NCBI GenBank assembly: GCA_963732155.1
Contig: CAVSYB010000013.1
Location: forward strand, 62,001 to 126,000
DNA length: 64,000 nucleotides
DNA from: Roseiarcus sp963732155
GTDB lineage: Bacteria > Pseudomonadota > Alphaproteobacteria > Rhizobiales > Beijerinckiaceae
Direction of reading: 5' to 3'
The position numbers and the translations under genes are program-made. This document shows, piece by piece, positions 16,915 through 25,371 of this stretch (position 1 is its first letter; each line of letters starts with the position of its first letter). A model generated the notes under the pieces. The model had not been told where the DNA came from and searched no databases. It worked only from the letters and a program-made list of their open reading frames with translations.

Positions 16915-17547
16915 TCAGCCCTTCAGCGCTCGCCACGCCGCGACGAACGTCGCCGCCCTTTCCTTGACGCGCGCCGCGCCGTCGCCGGGTCGGTAGAGCG
17001 CCGAGCCCAGCCCGAAGCCGCTGGCGCCCGCCGCCACATAGGGCGCCATGTTGTCGGGCGTAATGCCGCCGACCGGCAGGATCGGGACAGCGGCGGGAAT
17101 GACCGCGCGCCAGGCCCTGACGACGGCGGGCGTGATCATTTCGGCGGGAAAGGCCTTCAGCGCGTCGGCTCCGGCGTCGAGCGCGGCGAAGGCCTCGGTC
17201 GGCGTCGCGACGCCCGGCACGGCGATCAGGCCGCGCGCCTTGGCCGCCGCGATCACCGCGAGGTCGGCGTGCGGCATGACGATCAGGTCGCCGCCGGCCT
17301 CGGCGACCGCCGCGACCTCTTGCCGCGTCCTCACCGTGCCGGCCCCGATCAGCGCCTCCGGCGGCGCGATCGCGCGCATCGCCCTGATGCTCGCCAAAGG
17401 TTCCGGCGAATTCAGCGGCGTCTCGATCAGCAGAAAGCCTTCGCCGAGCAGCGCGCGCAACGCCGCGGCCAATTCGGCGGGCGTAATCCCGCGCAGGATC
17501 GCCACCAGAGGAAGCCTGGCCATCGCCTCGGCGAATCGGCTGTTCAT
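16915..17547 (-). CDS. DgoA-type KDPGal/KDPG aldolase
   Basis: 210 residues from the Met at 17547, which has GGGAGG seven bases upstream. The class I aldolase fold shows PLVAILRGITP near residue 13, Glu42 in LIETPLNSPEP, and the Schiff-base Lys131 in ALKAFPAEM; it ends with LPVGGITPDNMAPYV and GFGLGSALYRPG. The PLNSPEP motif marks the DgoA group (2-dehydro-3-deoxy-6-phosphogalactonate aldolase) rather than classical Eda. With edd in the same neighbourhood it may split KDPG into pyruvate and glyceraldehyde 3-phosphate, but galactonate genes were not seen here, so the physiological substrate is open. Confidence 0.85.
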   Translation of the reverse strand: MNSRFAEAMARLPLVAILRGITPAELAAALRALLGEGFLLIETPLNSPEPLASIRAMRAIAPPEALIGAGTVRTRQEVAAVAEAGGDLIVMPHADLAVIAAAKARGLIAVPGVATPTEAFAALDAGADALKAFPAEMITPAVVRAWRAVIPAAVPILPVGGITPDNMAPYVAAGASGFGLGSALYRPGDGAARVKERAATFVAAWRALKG

Positions 17548-17775
17548 GCGACGCCTCCCGTCTGGAGTTTGTTTAGGCCGCAAGGACCGCCCCTCGCAAT
17601 CGCCGCGCCGGCGTTTCCGGGGCGAAACGGCGGACCGGCGGCGGGCGGCGGCGGAAAATCCGGCTTGTTCAGAGTTCCTTCACCATTTCAGGGTGAAATT
17701 GACGCACAGACATCCCGTTCCAGCCGCATGGGCCCACGCCCGTCGGTCAGCCGACTGCAAGAAGGCTCAAATCCG

Positions 17776-18258
17776 ATGCGCCGTCGCTCGCTATTCTCAT
17801 TCGTGGCCATGTTGAGCCTCCTGCTCGTCGGCGCGCCAGCGGCCATCCCCGCGCGCGCCGAGACGGCGGTGCTGAGCGTGACGCTCGATCAGGCGAAGAT
17901 CGCCCGCGTCCCCGAGGGAACCGTCACTCTGGTCATCGGCAATCCGATCGTCGCCGACGTGACGATGCTCAAGGGCGCCGGCGCGATGGTGGTGACCGGC
18001 AAGGGCTTCGGCGAGACCAATCTGATCGCCCTCGACGGGCGGGGCAATGTTCTCGACGAGAAAACCGTCCGGGTCGTTCCGACCAGTTCGACGCTGATCG
18101 TGCAGCGCGGCATGGAGCGCGAATCCTATTCCTGCTCGCCGAGCTGCATGCCGACGGTTCAATTGGGCGACGGCAAGGAATTCACCGACGCTTCGAACCA
18201 GATCACCGCGCGCAACGCCCTGACGGCGCCGTCGGCGGGCACGCAGTCCCAACACTAG
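17776..18258 (+). CDS. Periplasmic secretin-N-terminal-like protein (pilus assembly N-terminal domain)
   Basis: 160 residues from ATG 17776. A signal peptide covers about residues 1-28 (ends PARAE). The domain LSVTLDQAKIARVPEGTVTL, VIGNPIVADVTMLKGAGAMV and GKGFGETNLIALDGRGNVLD is the N-terminal domain found in CpaC/RcpA secretins and in stand-alone alphaproteobacterial proteins. Two Cys in SYSCSPSCMPTVQLGDGKEF may form a disulphide. No other pilus gene is nearby. A small inverted repeat (TTCACC/GGTGAA, 17679-17697) is 80 bases upstream. Confidence 0.82.
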   Translation: MRRRSLFSFVAMLSLLLVGAPAAIPARAETAVLSVTLDQAKIARVPEGTVTLVIGNPIVADVTMLKGAGAMVVTGKGFGETNLIALDGRGNVLDEKTVRVVPTSSTLIVQRGMERESYSCSPSCMPTVQLGDGKEFTDASNQITARNALTAPSAGTQSQH

Positions 18259-18301
18259 GCGATCCGTTGTCGGCTCGCCGTCGCGCAGCCCGCAGGCCGT
18301 C

Positions 18302-18330
18302 TTGCTTTTTCCCGTGATGTCGCCTATATG
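18302..18330 (+). promoter_or_regulatory. Sigma-70-like promoter of the rimP-nusA operon
   Basis: TTGCTT (18302-18307) and TATATG (18325-18330) are separated by exactly 17 bases, close to the housekeeping consensus. It stands about 105 bases ahead of rimP, with the attenuator-like hairpin between. Confidence 0.6.
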
Positions 18331-18385
18331 CAGCCTCGTTGGTTTCTCATAGCTTCTCGTCAGTCCGGATGAGAGGCGGTTTTTG

Positions 18386-18419
18386 AGAGTGGGCCCCGGC
18401 CGGGACCCGCTCTTTTTTA
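18386..18419 (+). terminator. Attenuator-like terminator in the rimP-nusA leader
   Basis: AGAGTGGG pairs with CCCGCTCT, extended by CCC/GGG across one C-A mismatch, around a GGCC loop; six T follow directly. This is an intrinsic terminator in form, placed between the predicted promoter and rimP (start 18435). It either ends upstream transcripts or acts as an attenuator of an operon that encodes NusA, which itself modulates termination at hairpins. Confidence 0.75.
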
Positions 18420-18434
18420 TTGCCGACGGGACCC

Positions 18435-19133
18435 ATGGCCGAACGACAGCCCGCCGCCGAGGCGGGCGAGACGCACGAGTTGAACCAGACGCCGGAGACC
18501 GCCGCCGCGCTCGATGAGCCGCGTCTGCTGGTGGAGAACGGTCTTGCGCGCCGCGTGGGCGCGCTCGTCGAGCCGGCGCTGCGCGATCTCGGATTGCGGC
18601 TGGTGCGGGTGAAGATCTCGGCCGCCGACGGGACCACCGTTCAAATCATGGCGGAGCGCCCCGACGGCTCGATGACGGTCGACGACTGCGAGCAGGCGAG
18701 CGTCGCGGTCTCGCCGGTCCTCGATCTCGAAGACCCGGTGGGCCGCGCCTATCGCCTCGAAATCTCGTCCCCCGGCATCGACCGGCCGCTGGTGCGGGCC
18801 TCCGATTTCCGGCGGGCGGTCGGTCACGAAGCGCGAATCGAAATGGCCGTTCCGGTCGCCGGCCGCAAGCGTTTTCGGGGGATCGTCGAAGACGTGCAGG
18901 GCGCCGGGCCGACGATGGCGGCGCGGCTGCGCCTGGCCGCCAAGGACGAGGCCGAAGGCGATCTTGTGAACTTGCCGGTCGGCGACATGGACGAGGCGCG
19001 GCTGGTTCTCACCGAAGATCTGATCCGCGCGGCGTTGCGCCGCGAGAGGGCGGCCAGGAAGCAGCGCAAAGCGCGAAAGACCAAGCCTATTTCCGACGAG
19101 GCCTTGCCCGGCGAGACGGGCGGGACGATTTAA
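18435..19133 (+). CDS. rimP: Ribosome maturation factor RimP
   Basis: 232 residues from ATG 18435. The core reads LVEPALRDLGLRLVRVKISA, VDDCEQASVAVSPVLDLEDP and YRLEISSPGIDRPLVRASDF, all RimP hallmarks; RimP helps 30S subunit maturation. A 25-residue disordered N-terminal lead and a basic C-terminal tail (RRERAARKQRKARK) extend it beyond E. coli RimP, as is usual in this class. First gene of the operon, 57 bases ahead of nusA. Confidence 0.95.
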   Translation: MAERQPAAEAGETHELNQTPETAAALDEPRLLVENGLARRVGALVEPALRDLGLRLVRVKISAADGTTVQIMAERPDGSMTVDDCEQASVAVSPVLDLEDPVGRAYRLEISSPGIDRPLVRASDFRRAVGHEARIEMAVPVAGRKRFRGIVEDVQGAGPTMAARLRLAAKDEAEGDLVNLPVGDMDEARLVLTEDLIRAALRRERAARKQRKARKTKPISDEALPGETGGTI

Positions 19134-19190
19134 CCAGACGACCCGAAACGGCGACGCGCCGGTTTTTCGGGTCACCAGAGGAGAATTCAG

Positions 19191-20798
19191 ATGGCCGTGA
19201 GCGCCAACAGGCTCGAACTGCTGCAGATCGTCGACGCGGTCGCGCGCGAGAAGTCGATCGATCGGTCGATCGTGCTCGCCTCGATGGAGGACGCGATGCA
19301 GAAGGCGGCGCGCTCGCGTTACGGACAGGAAACCGAGGTTCGCGCCGAGATCAACCCCAAGACCGGCGAGATTCGCTTCTCGCGCCTGCTGCTGGTGGTC
19401 GATCAGGTCGAGAACGATGCGACGCAAATCGCGCTTGCCGACGCCCAGAAGAAGAACCCTTCGGCGCAGATCGGCGACTGGATCGCCGAGTCGTTGCCGC
19501 CCTTCGACTTCGGGCGCATTCCCGCCCAGTCTTCCAAGCAGGTGCTGGTCCAGAAAATTCGCGAGGCCGAACGCGACAAGCAATATGAAGTCTACAAGGA
19601 TCGCATCGGCGAAATCATCAACGGCGTCGTCAAGCGCGTCGAATACGGCAACGTCGTGGTCGATCTCGGCGGCAGCGGGGCGGGCGAGGCGGTGGTGCGG
19701 CGCGACGAAATGATCCCGCGCGAAATGTTCCGCCCGGGCGACCGCATCCGCGCCTATGTCTACGACGTCAGGCGCGAGCAGCGCGGACCGCAGATCTTCC
19801 TGTCGCGCACCCATCCCCAGTTCATGTCCAAGCTTTTCGCGCAGGAAGTGCCCGAGATTTACGACGGCATCGTCGAGGTCAAATCGGTCGCCCGCGATCC
19901 CGGTTCGCGCGCCAAGATCGCGGTGATCTCCAACGATTCCTCGATCGATCCGGTCGGGGCTTGCGTGGGCATGCGCGGCTCGCGCGTCCAGGCGGTGGTC
20001 AACGAATTGCAGGGCGAGAAGATCGACATCATCCCGTGGTCCGCCGATGCGGCGACCTTCATCGTCAACGCCCTGCAGCCGGCCGAGGTGATGAAGGTGG
20101 TGCTCGACGAGGATTCGACCCGCATCGAGGTGGTGGTTCCCGACGATCAGCTTTCGCTGGCGATCGGGCGGCGCGGGCAGAACGTGCGGCTGGCGTCGCA
20201 ACTGACCGGTTGGGACATCGACATCCTGACCGAGGCGGAGGAGTCGGGCCGCCGTCAGAAGGAGTTCGTGGAGCGCACCGACGCGTTCATGAGCGCGCTG
20301 GACGTCGACGAGACCGTCGCCCAGCTGCTGGCTTCCGAAGGATTCCGTTCGGTCGAGGAGCTGGCCTATGTCGAGCCGGACGAACTGGCCGGGATCGAGG
20401 GGTTCGACACCGACACCGCCGCCGAGATTCAGGCGCGCGCGCAAGGGCATCTGGCGCGGATCGAGGCTGAATACGACGAGCGCCGCAAGGCCTTGGGCGT
20501 CGAGGACGATCTCAAATCGATCGAAGGCGTCACCACGCCGATGCTGGTGAAATTGGGCGAAAACGACGTCAAGAGCGTCGAGGACCTCGCCGGCTGCGCG
20601 ACCGACGATCTCGTCGGCTGGACCGACCGCGCCGACGGCGAAGGCAAGCGGCATCCGGGGTTCCTCGACGGCTTCGATCTCTCACGCGAACAGGCCGACG
20701 CTTTGATCATGAACGCGCGCCTGCGCGCCGGATGGATCGAGGCGCTGCCGGAGCTGCAGGAAGCCGAGGTCGGGCAGGCGACGGAGGAAGCGGAATAG
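19191..20798 (+). CDS. nusA: Transcription termination/antitermination factor NusA
   Basis: 535 residues from ATG 19191, with AGAGGAGAA upstream. Domains in order: N-terminal RNA-polymerase-binding part (AVAREKSIDRSIVLASMEDA), S1 domain (about 135-200), KH1 and KH2 (PVGACVGMRGSRVQAVVNEL; LAIGRRGQNVRLASQLTGWD), and C-terminal helix-hairpin-helix repeats with acidic linkers (LLASEGFRSVEELAYVEPDE). Acts on paused RNA polymerase and couples it to rRNA antitermination. Second gene of the operon. Confidence 0.97.
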   Translation: MAVSANRLELLQIVDAVAREKSIDRSIVLASMEDAMQKAARSRYGQETEVRAEINPKTGEIRFSRLLLVVDQVENDATQIALADAQKKNPSAQIGDWIAESLPPFDFGRIPAQSSKQVLVQKIREAERDKQYEVYKDRIGEIINGVVKRVEYGNVVVDLGGSGAGEAVVRRDEMIPREMFRPGDRIRAYVYDVRREQRGPQIFLSRTHPQFMSKLFAQEVPEIYDGIVEVKSVARDPGSRAKIAVISNDSSIDPVGACVGMRGSRVQAVVNELQGEKIDIIPWSADAATFIVNALQPAEVMKVVLDEDSTRIEVVVPDDQLSLAIGRRGQNVRLASQLTGWDIDILTEAEESGRRQKEFVERTDAFMSALDVDETVAQLLASEGFRSVEELAYVEPDELAGIEGFDTDTAAEIQARAQGHLARIEAEYDERRKALGVEDDLKSIEGVTTPMLVKLGENDVKSVEDLAGCATDDLVGWTDRADGEGKRHPGFLDGFDLSREQADALIMNARLRAGWIEALPELQEAEVGQATEEAE

Positions 20799-20878
20799 GC
20801 TTTTGCCGGTCTCTGCGCCGCCAAAGGGCGGATTTCGAAGCGAGCGCGTTGTTTCTCCTCTTTGGCGACAGGGATGCG

Positions 20879-21562
20879 ATGGAGAGGGAATTGGCCGCCC
20901 GCGGCAAGCCCGATCGCGGCGATTCGCAGCGAACCTGCATCGTGACGGGCGAAAAGGGACCGCCCGAGGCGATGATCCGCTTCTGCTTGTCGCCGGACGG
21001 CGAGGTGGCGCCGGATCTGCGCCGCAGGCTTCCCGGCAGGGGGGTTTGGACGAAATTGAGTTTCGCCGTCGTCGACGAGGCGGCGCGCCGGCAGGCCTTC
21101 TCGCGCGGTTTCCGGACCAAGGCGGCGGCTTCGCCCGATTTGGCCTGCCAGCTCGATTCGATGATCGAGCGGGACGCGTTGCAGTTCCTGTCGATCGTCA
21201 ACAAGGCGGGCCTGGTCGTGACGGGCGCCGCCAAGGTCGAGGCGGCGGTCCGCGCCGGCGACGTCGTCGCGCTCATTCATGCGAGCGACGGCTCGCCCGA
21301 CGGGACGGCCAAGCTGGAGCGCCTCGCGACGGGCCGCTTCGGCGCGGAGGCCGATCGCATTGCGCGAATGAATCTCTTTTCGTCGAGCCAATTGGATTTG
21401 GCATTGGGCAGGACAAATGTGATACATGCAGCCCTTGGCGCGGGCGAGGCGAGCGCGGCCTTCCTTTATCGCGCCCGTCGGCTCGCCGAATACCGATCGA
21501 GTAGAGTGGGCGAGCCGCCCATCGCGGCGAGGACGGACGATGGCGGCGAGCCGTCCGCTTGA
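20879..21562 (+). CDS. YlxR family RNA-binding protein with L7Ae-like C-terminus
   Basis: 227 residues from ATG 20879. The N-terminal half is a YlxR (DUF448) domain: QRTCIVTGEKGPPEAMIRF, LPGRGVWTKLSF and ARRQAFSRGF. The C-terminal half (LQFLSIVNKAGLVVTGAAKV, AGDVVALIHASDG) resembles the L7Ae/L30e RNA-binding fold, a fusion common in alphaproteobacteria. Members sit between nusA and infB and are thought to bind RNA and modulate transcription or translation. Frames upstream of this start are read-through of nusA and not conserved. Confidence 0.88.
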   Translation: MERELAARGKPDRGDSQRTCIVTGEKGPPEAMIRFCLSPDGEVAPDLRRRLPGRGVWTKLSFAVVDEAARRQAFSRGFRTKAAASPDLACQLDSMIERDALQFLSIVNKAGLVVTGAAKVEAAVRAGDVVALIHASDGSPDGTAKLERLATGRFGAEADRIARMNLFSSSQLDLALGRTNVIHAALGAGEASAAFLYRARRLAEYRSSRVGEPPIAARTDDGGEPSA

Positions 21563-21610
21563 GCCGATGCCGAAAACAGTTGGGCGGAGCCCGGGTACCT
21601 GGAAAGACGC

Positions 21611-24271
21611 ATGAGCGATACGAACAATACTGGTGAGAAGACTTTGGGCGCGGCCCCGTCGAAAACCTTGCATTTGAAGCGTCCGGTCGAGCAGGGGATG
21701 GTCCGCCAGAGCTTTTCGCACGGCAGAACCAAGGCGGTCGTCGTCGAGAAGGTGAAACGGCGCGTCGCCGGACCCGTCGAGGCGCCGGCGCGCGAGGCGG
21801 CTCCCGGCGCTCTGCGGCCGGCGGCTCCCGTCGCCGCTCCGGTCGCTCCGCGAGGCCCGACCGTCGCGGGCGCCGCCGCCCGCGCGGGCGCCGCTGCGGC
21901 GCCGGTCGCCCCGCCCAAGACCGGCGTCGTCCTGCATACGCTGACCGACGAACAGCGCGATGCGCGGGCCAAGGCGCTGGTGGGCGCGCGGGCGCGCGAG
22001 GATGAAGACCGCCGCCGCCAGGAAGCCGAGGCGAAGCTTCGCGCCGAACGCGAGGCGCGCGAGCGCGTCGAGCGCGAGGCGGCGGAGGCGCGCAAGCGCG
22101 AGGAGGAAACCCGCCGCGCCCAGGAAGCCGAGTTCAAGCGCAAGACCGAGGAAGAAGCGCGTCGGCGTCTGGCCGGCGGCGAGCCTTCCGCGGCGTCCGC
22201 CGTGACGATGGCGCGAAAGCCGGCGGCGCCCGGCGCCGTCCCGGCGGCCGCCGCGCCGGCGCCCGCCCGCGCGCTGACGGTCGAGGAGGAGGACGCCAGG
22301 CGCTCGAGCCGGCGCGGCGCCGCGGCCCAGCCGACGAAGGTGATCCTGCCGGCGCGGCCGGCCCGCGGGTCCGAACAGCGCAACCGCGGCCGGCTGACGG
22401 TCGCCAGCGCGACGGCGGGCGAGGAGGAGCGCACCCGTTCGGTCGCGGCGTTCCGGCGCCGCACCCAGCGGCTGAAAGGGCACGGGGTCAAGGAAGCCAA
22501 GGAGAAGCTGTCGCGCGAAATCGTGCTGCCGGAGACGATCACCATCCAGGAGCTCGCCAACCGCATGTCCGAGCGCGCCGTCGACGTCATCAAGCTGCTG
22601 ATGAAACAGGGGCAGATGGCGACGATCACCGATGTGCTCGAGGCCGACACCGCCCAGCTGATCGCCGAGGAAATGGGACATACCGTCAAGCGCGTGGCCG
22701 AATCCGACGTCGAGGAGGGCTTGTTCGATCGCGCCGACGAAGAGGGCGCGCCGACGCCGCGTCCGCCGATCGTCACCATCATGGGTCATGTCGATCACGG
22801 CAAGACCTCGCTGCTCGACGCGATTCGCAAGGCCAATGTCGTCGCGGGAGAGGCGGGCGGAATCACGCAGCATATCGGCGCCTATCAGGTGACAGCGCCG
22901 GGCGGCGAAAAAATCACGTTCATCGACACGCCCGGCCACGCCGCCTTTACGGCGATGCGGGCGCGCGGCGCCAAGGTGACCGATATCGTGGTGCTGGTCG
23001 TCGCCGCCGACGACGGCGTCATGCCGCAGACCATCGAGGCGATCCGCCACGCCAAGGCGGCCAAGGCGCCGATCATCGTCGCGATCAACAAGATCGACAA
23101 GCCCGAAGCCAATCCGGATCGCGTCGCGCAGGAGCTTCTCCAGCACGACGTCCAGGTCGAGGCCTTCGGCGGCGACACGCTCGCGGTGCAGGTCTCGGCG
23201 ACCAAGCATCTCAATCTCGACAAACTGCTCGAGGCGATCGCCCTGCAGGCCGAATTGCTGGATTTGACGGCCGATCCGAACCGCCATGCGGAGGGCACGG
23301 TCGTCGAAGCGCGGCTCGACCGCGGCCGCGGCCCCGTCGCCACCGTGCTGGTGCAGCGCGGCACGCTGCGGGTCGGCGAACTGGTGGTGGCCGGGTCGCA
23401 ATGGGGCCGCGTGCGCGCGTTGATCGACGACGCGGGCGCCAATGTCGAAGCCGCCTTGCCGTCGACGCCGGTCGAAGTGCTCGGATTTTCCGGCGCGCCG
23501 GAAGCCGGCGACCGGTTCGCGGTGGTCGAGAGCGAGGCGAGGGCGCGCGAAATCGCCGAATATCGCGATCGCCAGAAGCGCGAGAAGCTCGCGGCGCGCG
23601 GCGGCGTCGTCAGGACGTCGCTCGCCGACATGATGAGCCAGTTGAAGACGGCGGGCCGCAAGGAAATGCCGATCGTCGTCAAGGGCGACGTTCAGGGCTC
23701 GGTCGAGGCGATCGTCGCCGCGCTCGACGGTCTGGGCACCGATGAGGTCGGCGCGCGCGTGGTTCATTCGGGCGTCGGCGGCGTCACCGAGTCCGACGTA
23801 ACGCTCGCCGAGGCGTCGAAGGCGGTGATCATCGGCTTCAACGTGCGCGCGCACAAGGAGGCGCGCGACCTGGCGGAGCGGCATGGCATCGAGATCCGCT
23901 ACTACAACATCATCTACAATCTGGTGGATGACGTGAAGGCGGCGATGTCGGGAATGCTGGCGCCGACCTTGCGCGAAGAAATGCTCGGCAACGCGCAGAT
24001 TCTGGAGATCTTCACGATTTCCAAGGTCGGCCATGTCGCGGGCTGCCGCGTCACCGACGGGGTGGTCCAGCGCGGCGCGCATGTCCGCCTGATCCGCGAC
24101 AATGTCGTCGTTCACGAGGGCAAGCTGTCGACGCTCAAGCGGTTCAAGGACGAAGTGCGGGAAGTGCAATCGGGCCAGGAATGCGGCATGGCGTTCGAGA
24201 ACTATCAGGACATGCGCGTCGGCGACGTCATCGAATGCTATAATGTCCAAGAGGTGCGGCGCACGCTTTGA
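21611..24271 (+). CDS. infB: Translation initiation factor IF-2
   Basis: 886 residues from ATG 21611, with GGAAAG upstream. A long Ala/Arg/Glu-rich N-terminal part (to about residue 300) includes a coiled stretch, then the IF2 N2 domain (LPETITIQELANRMSERAVD) and the GTPase with G1 GHVDHGKTS at 392-400, G3 DTPGHAAF and G4 NKID. Domains II, III and IV follow, ending AFENYQDMRVGDVIECYNVQ. It places initiator tRNA on the 30S subunit. The next gene is an unexpected Uma2-family gene, 33 bases on. Confidence 0.97.
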   Translation: MSDTNNTGEKTLGAAPSKTLHLKRPVEQGMVRQSFSHGRTKAVVVEKVKRRVAGPVEAPAREAAPGALRPAAPVAAPVAPRGPTVAGAAARAGAAAAPVAPPKTGVVLHTLTDEQRDARAKALVGARAREDEDRRRQEAEAKLRAEREARERVEREAAEARKREEETRRAQEAEFKRKTEEEARRRLAGGEPSAASAVTMARKPAAPGAVPAAAAPAPARALTVEEEDARRSSRRGAAAQPTKVILPARPARGSEQRNRGRLTVASATAGEEERTRSVAAFRRRTQRLKGHGVKEAKEKLSREIVLPETITIQELANRMSERAVDVIKLLMKQGQMATITDVLEADTAQLIAEEMGHTVKRVAESDVEEGLFDRADEEGAPTPRPPIVTIMGHVDHGKTSLLDAIRKANVVAGEAGGITQHIGAYQVTAPGGEKITFIDTPGHAAFTAMRARGAKVTDIVVLVVAADDGVMPQTIEAIRHAKAAKAPIIVAINKIDKPEANPDRVAQELLQHDVQVEAFGGDTLAVQVSATKHLNLDKLLEAIALQAELLDLTADPNRHAEGTVVEARLDRGRGPVATVLVQRGTLRVGELVVAGSQWGRVRALIDDAGANVEAALPSTPVEVLGFSGAPEAGDRFAVVESEARAREIAEYRDRQKREKLAARGGVVRTSLADMMSQLKTAGRKEMPIVVKGDVQGSVEAIVAALDGLGTDEVGARVVHSGVGGVTESDVTLAEASKAVIIGFNVRAHKEARDLAERHGIEIRYYNIIYNLVDDVKAAMSGMLAPTLREEMLGNAQILEIFTISKVGHVAGCRVTDGVVQRGAHVRLIRDNVVVHEGKLSTLKRFKDEVREVQSGQECGMAFENYQDMRVGDVIECYNVQEVRRTL

Positions 24272-24304
24272 CGCCGGCTTTGTCTGGCGAACCAGGTTCG
24301 GAAC

Positions 24305-24871
24305 ATGACCACGAGCGTTACGAGGGCCGCGGAGGGGTTTGATCGCCGCGCTTTCACGGTGCAGGAAATCCTGCGCATGCAGGAGGCCGGCATCATCTCG
24401 GAGGACGAGAATTTCGAACTGATCGAGGGCGAAATCGTTCCGCTGCAGGCCAAGACGCATGTTCACGAGCTGATCAAGTCAACCCTCAATTTGGGCCTCG
24501 CGCGCGCCCTGCCGGACAAGCTCTGGCTGGGCGTCGAAAGCACGATGTACTTGTCGAAGCTCACTTTCGTCGAACCCGACCTCGTCGTTTATCCTCGGGG
24601 CATCAAGCTCGAGGACGTCAAGGGCTCCGATATTCTGCTCGCCATCGAGGTCGCGCTGACCAGCCTCAAATACGATCGGGGCCTCAAGGCGCAGATCTAT
24701 TCGCGCTACGGCGTGCGCGAGCTGTGGGTGATCGACGCGACCCGGCGGCGCGCCCATATTCACGGCGGACCCCGCGACGGCGTCTGGGAAACCATCGTCG
24801 AGCGCGGTCCGGACGATGCTTTGAGCTGCGCCGCCATCCCCGGCTTCTCGGTGAAGCTCGGGCCGATCTGA
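24305..24871 (+). CDS. Uma2 family PD-(D/E)XK nuclease-fold protein
   Basis: 188 residues from ATG 24305. FELIEGEIVPLQAKTHVHEL opens the fold, and the nuclease core is FVEPDLVVYPRG (Asp92) followed by ILLAIEVALTSLKYDRGLKA (Glu115, with a Lys near 122) and YGVRELWVIDATRRRAHIH. Uma2 (DUF820) proteins are abundant in cyanobacteria and scattered elsewhere; function unknown, presumed nuclease. It lies in the same direction between infB and rbfA (33 and 92 base gaps), where related operons normally have nothing. Composition is close to its neighbours. Confidence 0.88.
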   Translation: MTTSVTRAAEGFDRRAFTVQEILRMQEAGIISEDENFELIEGEIVPLQAKTHVHELIKSTLNLGLARALPDKLWLGVESTMYLSKLTFVEPDLVVYPRGIKLEDVKGSDILLAIEVALTSLKYDRGLKAQIYSRYGVRELWVIDATRRRAHIHGGPRDGVWETIVERGPDDALSCAAIPGFSVKLGPI

Positions 24872-24963
24872 CCGACGGCCGTCATGCGCGGGCGCGGCGG
24901 CGCGAGAGGGTCCGCGCCGCGCCGGCCGCCCTGCTCCCTCGCCAACTGAGGCCGATCTCGTCC

Positions 24964-25371
24964 ATGCCCCGTTCACCCCAAAACAACGCCGGACCATCGC
25001 AGCGCGGGCTGCGGGTCGGCGAATTGATCCGCCACGCGGCGTCCGACATTCTGGCGCGCGGCGATATCGAGGATCCGGCGCTCGCCAGAAAGGTGGTGAC
25101 GATTCCCTCGGTCCGGATGTCGCCCGATCTGAAACTGGCGACGCTCGCCGTCATGCCGCTGGGCGGCAAGGACGCCGACAAGACGGTCGCCGCGCTGGAG
25201 CGTCACAAGAAGGCGCTGCGCGCCGAGATCGCGCATCGGATCAACCTGAAGTTCGCGCCCGACCTGCGCTTCGTGGTCGACGGGAGTTTCGATGCGAGCG
25301 CCAGGATCGACGCGTTGCTGAAGTCGCCGGAGGTCGCCCGCGACCTCGCCAGGAGAGACAAAGCGGAATGA
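24964..25371 (+). CDS. rbfA: Ribosome-binding factor A
   Basis: 135 residues from ATG 24964. GLRVGELIRHAASDILARGD, VTIPSVRMSPDLKLATLAVM and KKALRAEIAHRINLKFAPDL are the KH-like RbfA core used in 16S rRNA processing and cold growth. It shares ATGA (25368-25371) with the following membrane-protein gene, so the two are translationally coupled. Confidence 0.95.
   Translation: MPRSPQNNAGPSQRGLRVGELIRHAASDILARGDIEDPALARKVVTIPSVRMSPDLKLATLAVMPLGGKDADKTVAALERHKKALRAEIAHRINLKFAPDLRFVVDGSFDASARIDALLKSPEVARDLARRDKAE

Noticed and set aside
16223..16936. A 237-codon minus-strand frame in the repeat-rich intergenic stretch
   Set aside because: Low-complexity Arg/Ser/Pro sequence without ribosome site or motif; it spans the tandem repeat and palindromes.
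20429..24466. A 1345-codon open frame antisense to nusA-ylxR-infB
   Set aside because: It mirrors well-identified genes codon for codon, is dominated by Arg/Ala/Asp typical of antisense frames in GC-rich DNA, and shows no family motifs.
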